From Geobacter sp. (GTDB lineage Bacteria > Desulfobacterota > Desulfuromonadia > Geobacterales > DSM-12255), in the NCBI GenBank assembly GCA_012026855.1, contig VEOV01000178.1, positions 1 through 5,226 on the forward strand: DNA of 5,226 nt. The letters are read 5' to 3'. Under the pieces are notes generated by a model. The model did no database searches. It worked only from the letters and a program-made list of their open reading frames with translations, and was not told the DNA's origin. Below are positions 1-5,226 of this stretch, piece by piece; the stretch's first letter is position 1, and each line of letters begins with the position of its first letter. Position numbers and translations under genes: made by a program.

Positions 1-570
1 GCATCAAACTCCAAGTATGCCCTGCTGGGGAGCATCCGCGGCCTGGCGCAGCTGATCTCCTACGAGCTGTCCATGGGGCTGTCGCTGGTGCCGGTGGTTA
101 TGCTGGCCCGCTCCCTGACCCTGTCGGAAATTGTCAGTGCCCAGCGGGATGTCTGGTTCATTGCCTATCAGCCGCTGGCTTTCCTGATATTCCTCATCAG
201 CATTCTGGCGGAATGCAAACGGATTCCGTTCGATCTTCCTGAAGCCGAAGGGGAGCTGGTGGCCGGTTTCCATGCCGAATATTCCGGCATGCGTTTCGGC
301 CTGTTTTTCGTAGGGGAGTACATCAACATCATTGTCCTCGGGGGGCTGGCGGCAACCTTTTTCCTCGGCGGCTGGCACGGCCCGCTGCTGCCGCCGGTTG
401 TCTGGTTCTCCCTGAAAACCCTCTCCTTCGCGTTTCTGTTTATCTGGCTGCGGGGGACACTGCCCCGGCTCCGCTACGATCAGTTGATGCACCTTGGCTG
501 GAAACTGCTGACGCCGCTGGCATTGCTGAACATTCTGGTCACAGCCTGGTGGCTGTATTTCAAGGGGTGA
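1..570 (+). CDS. nuoH: NADH-quinone oxidoreductase subunit H (3' part, start lies outside the window)
   Basis: Membrane subunit of respiratory complex I that joins the peripheral arm to the membrane arm and helps form the quinone-binding pocket. The reading frame is open from base 1 and gives 189 residues before TGA at 568-570; with a usual family length of about 325-350, roughly the first 140-160 residues are missing. An in-frame ATG at 73 is internal, because homologous sequence (SNSKYALLGSIRGLAQLISYE) continues upstream of it. The diagnostic charged quinone-site loop is at fragment residues 70-88 (AECKRIPFDLPEAEGELVAG), followed by EYSGMRFGLFFVGEY and a late RGTLPRLRYDQLMHLGWK motif. Several hydrophobic membrane helices are evident, around fragment residues 24-40, 53-70, 101-121, 132-150 and 167-186. 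It ends one base before nuoI, in the conserved H-I-J-K-L order. The assignment is secure; the start cannot be seen. Confidence 0.97.
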   Translation, partial: ASNSKYALLGSIRGLAQLISYELSMGLSLVPVVMLARSLTLSEIVSAQRDVWFIAYQPLAFLIFLISILAECKRIPFDLPEAEGELVAGFHAEYSGMRFGLFFVGEYINIIVLGGLAATFFLGGWHGPLLPPVVWFSLKTLSFAFLFIWLRGTLPRLRYDQLMHLGWKLLTPLALLNILVTAWWLYFKG

Positions 571-571
571 T
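562..571 (+). promoter_or_regulatory. Ribosome binding site of nuoI
   Basis: AAGGGGTGAT lies directly before the nuoI ATG and includes the nuoH stop codon. The GGTGAT part matches the extended anti-Shine-Dalgarno complement, but the spacing to the ATG is short. Re-use of ribosomes finishing nuoH probably helps initiation. Inferred from sequence only. Confidence 0.4.
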
Positions 572-1102
572 ATGAGTCTGTTTGAAGACATAGGCGGTAT
601 CATCACCGGCATCTGGACCACCTGGAAACATATTTTCCGCCGGCCGGTTACCATCCAGTATCCGGAAGAGAAGCGCCAGCCCGCGCCACGCTACCGGGCA
701 CGGATCATTCTGACCCGCGATCCTGACGGGGGGGAGCGCTGCGTGGCCTGCCATCTCTGCTCGGCCGCCTGCCCGGTTGACTGCATCTCCATGCAGGCCG
801 GTGAACGTGAGAACGGGCGGCGCTATGCCACCTGGTTCCGGATCAATTTTTCCCGCTGCATCTTCTGCGGTCTCTGTGCCGAAGCCTGTCCTACCATGGC
901 GATCCAGATGACCCCTGACTACGAGATCTGCCAGCGTGACATCATGAACCTGCTCTACGAAAAGGAGGATCTGCTGGTCGATCACTGCGGCAAGGAGCCG
1001 GACTACAATTTTTATCACCATGCCGGCATCGGCGTCTCCCAGCCGCGGGGTGCAGGAGCCGGGGAGCAGAGGCCGGTGGATGTGCGGGGGCTGATGCCAT
1101 GA
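572..1102 (+). CDS. nuoI: NADH-quinone oxidoreductase subunit I, 2x[4Fe-4S] ferredoxin-type
   Basis: Peripheral-arm subunit of complex I holding two [4Fe-4S] clusters (N6a and N6b), which pass electrons towards NuoB and the quinone site. The 176-residue protein has an amphipathic N-terminal region (about 1-30, MSLFEDIGGI onward) that would lie against the membrane. Two CxxCxxCxxxCP motifs follow: Cys57, 60, 63, 67 (RCVACHLCSAACP) and Cys96, 99, 102, 106 (RCIFCGLCAEACP). All eight ligands are intact. The downstream YEKEDLL and the C-terminal tail PVDVRGLMP resemble E. coli NuoI, and the length is close to its 180 residues. Cys71 and Cys120 are additional cysteines outside the ligand sets. The start at 572 is supported by the position right after nuoH and by N-terminal similarity. 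The stop overlaps the nuoJ start as ATGA. Confidence 0.97.
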   Translation: MSLFEDIGGIITGIWTTWKHIFRRPVTIQYPEEKRQPAPRYRARIILTRDPDGGERCVACHLCSAACPVDCISMQAGERENGRRYATWFRINFSRCIFCGLCAEACPTMAIQMTPDYEICQRDIMNLLYEKEDLLVDHCGKEPDYNFYHHAGIGVSQPRGAGAGEQRPVDVRGLMP

Positions 1103-1596
1103 ACCTCTACCAGATACTCTTTTATCTGCTGGCATTTGTCATGGTGGCGGCCACCATTTTCGCCATCACCGAGAAACATCCGGTCCATGCCATCGTCTAC
1201 CTGGTCACCTCCTTCTTTGCCCTGGCAGCCATTTTTTATCTGCTGGCAGCTCCGCTGGTGGCCATGTTCGAGGTGATCATCTATGCCGGAGCCATCATGG
1301 TGCTGTTCATGTTCGTCATCATGATGCTCCATCCCGGCAGCGGCAAAGAGGCGCTGCGCCCCGGGCTGCGGCACTGGCTGCCGGCCATTCTTTTTGCCGC
1401 TGTCATCCTGGTGTCACTGACAGTTACCACCAAATTGCACCTGGCGGCAGCGTCAGCGGCAGTAACCGGTCTGGGGGTAAAGGAGCTGTCAATCATGCTG
1501 TTTACCAGGTACGGCACGGCGGTGGAAATCATCTCCATGCAGCTGCTGTTTGCCGTGGTGGGGGCATTATACCTGGGGAAAAGGCGCAAACCATGA
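1099..1596 (+). CDS. nuoJ: NADH-quinone oxidoreductase subunit J
   Basis: Membrane subunit of complex I between the quinone module and the antiporter-like pumps. Its third helix is known in the family for a conformational change that couples quinone reduction to proton transfer. The 165-residue protein shows five hydrophobic segments, roughly residues 4-23, 29-50, 53-77, 92-112 and 139-159. The signature third helix is FEVIIYAGAIMVLFMFVIMML, with Glu58 and Tyr62. A late motif GTAVEIISMQLLF is also typical of the family, as is the short basic end KRRKP. Length is normal (E. coli about 184). The start overlaps the nuoI stop by four bases, with a G-rich stretch (CGGGGG, 1085-1090) at a usable ribosome-binding distance. 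The stop overlaps nuoK in the same way. No damage to conserved positions was noticed. Confidence 0.96.
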   Translation: MNLYQILFYLLAFVMVAATIFAITEKHPVHAIVYLVTSFFALAAIFYLLAAPLVAMFEVIIYAGAIMVLFMFVIMMLHPGSGKEALRPGLRHWLPAILFAAVILVSLTVTTKLHLAAASAAVTGLGVKELSIMLFTRYGTAVEIISMQLLFAVVGALYLGKRRKP

Positions 1597-1901
1597 TCTC
1601 TCTTAGCCATATCCTCATACTTGCCGGCATAATTTTCAGCCTTGGCCTGGTCTGCCTGCTGGTCTGGCGGAGCAACGTCATCATGCTGCTGGTGGGGATC
1701 GAGATCATGCTCAACGCTGCCATGCTGGTGTTTGTCGGCGGTTCTTACCGCTGGGGGGCTGCGGATGGACAGATTTTCGCTCTGACGATTATTGCCATGA
1801 CTTCGGCCGAGGTTTCCCTGGCGCTGGCCATGGTCGTTTACCTGCACCGGCGGCAACAGACAGTTGATGTGGATGATTTCCATGAGTTGAGCGACCAATG
1901 A
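1593..1901 (+). CDS. nuoK: NADH-quinone oxidoreductase subunit K
   Basis: Small membrane subunit of complex I, related to MrpC, that carries part of the hydrophilic proton axis. The 102-residue protein has three hydrophobic helices (about 5-24, 29-50 and 60-84). It keeps both buried glutamates known to be functionally important: Glu37 in LLVGIEIMLNAAML and Glu73 in TIIAMTSAEVSLALAM, equivalent to Glu36 and Glu72 of E. coli. The positively charged segment after helix 3 (HRRQQTVDVDDFHEL) is also family-like, and the length matches E. coli NuoK (100). An A/G-rich stretch ending in AAAAGG (about 1578-1583) may act as ribosome binding site, with the start overlapping the nuoJ stop as ATGA. The stop overlaps nuoL likewise. 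MrpC homologues are an alternative in principle, but the position between nuoJ and nuoL excludes this in practice. Confidence 0.97.
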   Translation: MISLSHILILAGIIFSLGLVCLLVWRSNVIMLLVGIEIMLNAAMLVFVGGSYRWGAADGQIFALTIIAMTSAEVSLALAMVVYLHRRQQTVDVDDFHELSDQ

Positions 1902-3784
1902 AACTTTATCTTGAACTCATCATACTGCTCCCCCTGCTGGGAGCTGTCGTCAATGCCCTGTGCGGGAAAATGCTCCCCCGAAGGCTGAGCCAGGCGCTTG
2001 CCTGCGCCGTCATCTGGGGAAGCTTTGCTGCTGCCCTTGCCGTCTTCGCTGCTTACCGCAATCCGGTAACTGTGGAAATTGCCACCTGGCTGGCTGACTT
2101 TGACTTCAAGGCACCGCTGACCCTTTATCTTGATCCACTCTCCCTATCGCTGACCCTGATGATCACCTTCGTGTGCGGCCTGATCCATATCTATTCCGTG
2201 GCTTACATGGCGGAGGACCCGGGTTATGTCCGCTACTTTGCCCTGCTGAACCTGTTTGTCGCCGCCATGCTGCTGCTGGTGCTGGCCGAGAACCTGCCAC
2301 TGCTCTACATGGGGTGGGAGGGGGTCGGCTTCTGCTCCTATGCCCTGATCGGCTTCTGGTACAAGGAAGAGAAAAATGCCGATGCCGGCCGCAAGGCGTT
2401 CATCGTCACCAGGATCGGGGACGTGGCCTTCGGCATCGCCATTGTCTGGCTGTTCAAGCTGTGCAACAGTGAATCCATCGTCGCCCTGAACAGTGCTGCG
2501 CCCTCTCTTCTCCCCTGGCAGATAACCGTCATCGGGCTGCTGCTGCTCTTTGGCGCTGCAGGCAAGTCGGCCCAGGCACCGCTCATGGTCTGGCTGCCCG
2601 ACGCCATGGCCGGTCCGACGCCGGTGTCTGCCCAGATCCACGCCGCCACCATGGTGACCGCCGGAGTGTATCTCTTAATGCGGCTTTTCCCGCTGATCAG
2701 CCTCTCTCCGACAGTGCTGGCCGCCGTTGCCGTCACCGGAGCCTTTACCGCCTTCTACGGCGCCAGCTGCGCCTTGGTGCAGCGCGATCTGAAGCGGGTG
2801 TTAGCCTATTCGACCATCAGCCAGATCGGCTTCATGTTCCTCGGCGTCGGCGCCGGAGAGATTACCGCCGCCACCTTCCACCTGCTGGTACATGCCTTTT
2901 TCAAGGCGCTGCTCTTTCTGGCCGCCGGCTGTGTCATCACTGCCATGCACCATGAACAGGACATCTACAAGATGGGGGGGCTGCAGAAGAGCCTGCCGCG
3001 GACATTCTACGCCTTCCTTGTCGGAGCACTCTGCTTGGCCGGTTTTCCATTGACCGGCGGCTTTTTCAGCAAGGACAGCATTCTGGCGGCAGTCTGGGAA
3101 CAGGGGGGCCTGCTTTACGGTTCGCTTTACGCTGTCGGGCTCCTCACAGCAGGCCTGACCGCATTTTACACCTTTCGCGCCGTCTGGCTGGTGTTCGGCG
3201 GTGAGGCTGCTCCAGCGGCAAAGAGTGTCAGAGTGCCGGTACTGATGGAGTATATCCTGGGCCCCCTGGCCCTGCTCGGTCTGTTCGGCGGACTGCTCAA
3301 CCTGCCGCCACTGTTTGCCGAGGGGCTGCTGGCAGACTTCCTTGAGCCGCTCATCGTTAGCCAGCAAAGCGAGCTTTCCCATACCACAGAACTGTTTCTC
3401 CTGCTGACTGCCACTGGCGTTGCCCTGGTCGGCATTGCCGCTGCCTGGTACCGCTATGGTGGGGATAACCGGCAGCTGCGTCTGCAGGAGTCGGGGGTCC
3501 CGGTCAGGGGCATCAAGGCTTTCCTGCTCCATGGCTGGTACCTTGATAATCTCTACTGGCTGCTGTTTGTCCGGCCCTACGGCTGGCTGTCACGCGTCCT
3601 CTGGACCCATGTCGATGCAAGGGCGATCGACGGCTCCCTGGACAGGTTTGCCGCGTTGCTCGGCCGCATGGGGGGCTATCTTGGGAGCTGGACCTGTGGC
3701 CGGGTGTCGCTCTATCTGCTCAGTTTTGCTGCCGGCGCTGCACTGCTGGTCGGCTGGATGGCCTGGCTGGTGTTTGCCCCATGA
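1898..3784 (+). CDS. nuoL: NADH-quinone oxidoreductase subunit L, antiporter-like proton pump
   Basis: Distal membrane subunit of complex I, one of three Mrp-antiporter-like subunits thought to translocate protons. The protein is 628 residues (E. coli 613). An N-terminal Proton_antipo_N-like region is followed by the main antiporter domain: MGWEGVGFCSYALIGFWY with Glu141, GAAGKSAQAPLMVWLPDAM with Lys223, His248, QRDLKRVLAYSTISQIG with Lys299, His328, His332 and Lys336, and GGFFSKDSIL with Lys392 and Asp393. These match the conserved charged residues of the proton half-channels. The C-terminal part (about 545-628) contains WYLDNLYWLLFVRPYGWLS, typical of the long lateral helix region that distinguishes NuoL from NuoM and NuoN. 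The start at 1898 overlaps the nuoK stop; only a weak GAG lies upstream, so coupling is likely. Its stop overlaps the next gene, which is not nuoM. Confidence 0.97.
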   Translation: MKLYLELIILLPLLGAVVNALCGKMLPRRLSQALACAVIWGSFAAALAVFAAYRNPVTVEIATWLADFDFKAPLTLYLDPLSLSLTLMITFVCGLIHIYSVAYMAEDPGYVRYFALLNLFVAAMLLLVLAENLPLLYMGWEGVGFCSYALIGFWYKEEKNADAGRKAFIVTRIGDVAFGIAIVWLFKLCNSESIVALNSAAPSLLPWQITVIGLLLLFGAAGKSAQAPLMVWLPDAMAGPTPVSAQIHAATMVTAGVYLLMRLFPLISLSPTVLAAVAVTGAFTAFYGASCALVQRDLKRVLAYSTISQIGFMFLGVGAGEITAATFHLLVHAFFKALLFLAAGCVITAMHHEQDIYKMGGLQKSLPRTFYAFLVGALCLAGFPLTGGFFSKDSILAAVWEQGGLLYGSLYAVGLLTAGLTAFYTFRAVWLVFGGEAAPAAKSVRVPVLMEYILGPLALLGLFGGLLNLPPLFAEGLLADFLEPLIVSQQSELSHTTELFLLLTATGVALVGIAAAWYRYGGDNRQLRLQESGVPVRGIKAFLLHGWYLDNLYWLLFVRPYGWLSRVLWTHVDARAIDGSLDRFAALLGRMGGYLGSWTCGRVSLYLLSFAAGAALLVGWMAWLVFAP

Positions 3785-4287
3785 GGCCGCGTAAAATTAC
3801 GGTCAACGACCTGATGCAGCAGGGGTACAGCTATACCCTGGCCGAGCCGCCGGGGGAGAATTTTCATCCGGATTTCAAGCCCCAGCTGACTCCGCAGCAG
3901 ATGCTGGCATTGGGGGTGTTCGGCGGCAAATACATGACCGACTGCCGGGCCGAATTCCCGGCAGAGTGGTTTACCGATGCAAGGCTCTGCCATGAGTGCC
4001 ACCGGCCGGAGCTGAATTTTTTCGGTGTCAATGCCTCCAAGCCGCTCTCCTACTGGCGTGCCAAGGGGTGGATCTACCATGAGGACCCGCGCGGCTGGTT
4101 TCAGTGGTACTGCCGCTACTTCAAGGGGCGGCGCTGTGCCGATGACGCCCGCCAGATCAAACGCTGGCTGGCAATCAGACGCCACATTGCCCAGCTGCAG
4201 AAAAACTGTCCGCAGGGGATGCTCTCCTGCCGTCGGAAACAGCGCCAGGCGCTGCTGCACTGGGCCTATGACAGCCGGCTGCTGTAG
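3781..4287 (+). CDS. Uncharacterised conserved-looking cysteine-containing protein coupled to nuoL
   Basis: I do not recognise a function. The 168-residue protein has no signal peptide and no membrane helix, so it should be cytoplasmic. Its N-terminal region (TVNDLMQQGYSYTLAEPPGE) leads into TPQQMLALGVFGGKYMTDC. The centre is rich in aromatic residues: NFFGVNASKPLSYWRAKGW, then GWFQWYCRYFKGRRC. A basic C-terminal part (about 123-168, with ARQIKRW and RQRQALLHWAYDSR) looks largely helical. There are seven cysteines (55, 70, 73, 111, 119, 143, 150), which may bind a metal or form disulfides; this is a guess. From memory, similar proteins occur in scattered bacteria and some fungi, always unannotated; a search is needed to confirm. 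The ATG overlaps the nuoL stop as ATGA and no Shine-Dalgarno sequence precedes it, so translation probably depends on nuoL. The window gives no evidence that it is a complex I subunit. Confidence 0.85.
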   Translation: MRPRKITVNDLMQQGYSYTLAEPPGENFHPDFKPQLTPQQMLALGVFGGKYMTDCRAEFPAEWFTDARLCHECHRPELNFFGVNASKPLSYWRAKGWIYHEDPRGWFQWYCRYFKGRRCADDARQIKRWLAIRRHIAQLQKNCPQGMLSCRRKQRQALLHWAYDSRLL

Positions 4288-4314
4288 CACAAGGGCAGGC
4301 TATTCGGGGCAAAC

Positions 4315-4320
4315 AAGGAG
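4315..4320 (+). promoter_or_regulatory. Ribosome binding site deciding the start of the MuiA-like gene
   Basis: AAGGAG is a strong Shine-Dalgarno match. It lies seven bases before the ATG at 4328 but only one base before the in-frame ATG at 4322, so it selects 4328. Confidence 0.7.
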
Positions 4321-4327
4321 CATGAAG

Positions 4328-5226
4328 ATGAAAAAACTTTGGTATCTGCTTTTCCTGACACTGATGACATTACCGGCAGTGGCACATGCCGCCGAACTGC
4401 AGCGGCTGGCCGCCACTGCCCGTATTGCGGCGGGCACAGTCTATCCCGACCGTGCTCTTACCCTGCGTACGGCATCGCTCAACCTGAAGCCGGGTAATTA
4501 TCTGGTCAGCTTTGATAACCTCCCGACGCTGCTGCAGGACGATTCGGTGCGGGTGGAGGGGAAGGGGGACGCCAGGGCCACCATTGCCGGGTTGGAGGGC
4601 AAACGGGTTTTCCTGGAGGAGAGCGGTGAGCAGCGGGTAAAGGCGCTGGATGAGGAGATTCGTGCTCTGGAACTGCGCTCGGCGGCGCTCGACGCGAAAA
4701 AGGCCGGCTTTACCGCCCAACTGGCTTTTCTGGAGTCGATCCGGGTGGCCTGGGGTGAGCGGATCTCCAAGGAGCTGGCCCTCGGCCGACCCACGGCAGC
4801 GGAGCTCAACGAAGCCTCCGGCCTGGTCGGCAGCGGCGTTGCCAAGGTGGCCGAGCAGTCTCTGGGTATCGACAGCGAAAAGCAGCTTCTCAGGGCGAAA
4901 ATAGATGCTCTGCGCCGGCAACGTAATGAAGCGTCCGGTTCCGGCCGCAAGGAGAGCAAAAGCGTCGAGGTTATGCTGGATGTTGCCAGCCCGGGGAGCC
5001 TGACCCTTGAGCTGGCCAGTGTGCTGCCCCAGGCGAGCTGGGTGCCGGCCTACGATGTCCGCCTGTCGCCGGATGCCAAAAGTGCCGGGCTGACTTTCCG
5101 GGCCCTGGTGCGCCAGCAGACCGGTGAGGACTGGAACGGTGTGGACCTGACGCTGTCCACCGCTCGTCCCGCAATCGGCAGCGCCCCGCCGGAACTTTAC
5201 CCCTGGCGCATCGCCCTGTATCGCCC
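4328..5226 (+). CDS. Exported MuiA-like protein, DUF4140/DUF4139 family (5' part, end lies outside the window)
   Basis: The frame stays open from ATG 4328 to the right edge, giving 299 complete residues of a protein that in this family usually has about 500-600. Residues 1-21 (MKKLWYLLFLTLMTLPAVAHA) form a clear signal peptide with a likely cleavage after AHA, so the product should be periplasmic or surface-exposed. Residues about 32-95 match a DUF4140-like N-terminal domain (GTVYPDRALTLRTASLNLKPG). Two charged helical stretches, about 99-140 and 183-203, look like coiled coil. From about 210 a DUF4139-like domain begins, with the signatures ASWVPAYDVRL (236-246) and VRQQTGEDWNGVDLTLSTARP (261-281). 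The name MuiA (mucoidy inhibitor) is a family label; the biochemical role is not established. It lies 40 bases after the preceding stop with its own ribosome binding site and no visible terminator between, so read-through from the nuo operon is possible. The family call is firm; the function is open. Confidence 0.9.
   Translation, partial: MKKLWYLLFLTLMTLPAVAHAAELQRLAATARIAAGTVYPDRALTLRTASLNLKPGNYLVSFDNLPTLLQDDSVRVEGKGDARATIAGLEGKRVFLEESGEQRVKALDEEIRALELRSAALDAKKAGFTAQLAFLESIRVAWGERISKELALGRPTAAELNEASGLVGSGVAKVAEQSLGIDSEKQLLRAKIDALRRQRNEASGSGRKESKSVEVMLDVASPGSLTLELASVLPQASWVPAYDVRLSPDAKSAGLTFRALVRQQTGEDWNGVDLTLSTARPAIGSAPPELYPWRIALYR

Noticed and set aside
73..570. ATG at 73 as a true start of nuoH
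   Set aside because: The NuoH-specific sequence continues in frame upstream to base 1, so the gene is cut by the window edge.
2801..3532. Long open frame of 243 codons on the - strand inside nuoL
   Set aside because: It lies wholly opposite a secure nuoL, its translation is rich in Gln, Gly and Glu as expected for antisense of hydrophobic coding DNA, and it shows no recognisable motif.
4272..4281. Perfect palindrome CAGCCGGCTG near the end of the uncharacterised gene, as possible terminator or operator
   Set aside because: It has no loop, is not followed by a T-run, and lies inside coding sequence; such short GC palindromes are expected by chance.
4322..4327. ATG at 4322 as start of the MuiA-like gene
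   Set aside because: It is only one base after the AAGGAG site, whereas ATG 4328 has normal spacing and directly begins the MKK signal peptide.
4288..4327. Promoter or terminator in the 40-base gap
   Set aside because: No convincing -35/-10 pair, and no stem with a following T-run; only the ribosome binding site can be supported.
4370..4921. Open frames on the - strand (about 183 and 153 codons) and a short + frame at 4650-4904
   Set aside because: They overlap the MuiA-like gene, whose signal peptide and DUF4139 signatures fix the true frame.

Overview
The window carries the downstream half of a complex I (nuo) operon, all on the + strand: the 3' part of nuoH, then complete nuoI, nuoJ, nuoK and nuoL. 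These are followed by an uncharacterised cysteine-containing 168-residue protein and the 5' part of a gene for an exported MuiA-like (DUF4140/DUF4139) protein that runs off the right edge. Coding density is almost total; the only real intergenic gap is the 40 bases before the last gene.

The DNA is fairly GC-rich. The Nuo proteins resemble the E. coli-type complex I, for example the NuoI tail ending in VDVRGLMP and the NuoH stretch EYSGMRFGLFFVGEY. Together with the extra soluble protein, this would fit a Geobacter/Pelobacter-like deltaproteobacterium (Desulfuromonadales) carrying an E. coli-type nuo cluster. That assignment comes from remembered family resemblance, not from a search, and is tentative.

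Layout: 1-570 nuoH (partial), 572-1102 nuoI, 1099-1596 nuoJ, 1593-1901 nuoK, 1898-3784 nuoL, 3781-4287 uncharacterised protein, 4328-5226 MuiA-like protein (partial). From nuoI to the uncharacterised gene, each stop codon overlaps the next start codon as ATGA, which suggests one translationally coupled transcript. NuoH and NuoI form the quinone-site/Fe-S junction of complex I. NuoJ and NuoK carry the proton-channel link, and NuoL is the distal antiporter-like pump with its lateral helix.

The main oddity is that the genes expected after nuoL (nuoM, nuoN) do not follow it. Their place is taken by the uncharacterised gene and the MuiA-like gene. I see no RNA gene, mobile element, CRISPR array, clear promoter or clear terminator. 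Nothing here is convincingly a new system; the uncharacterised gene coupled to nuoL is the part most worth pursuing.
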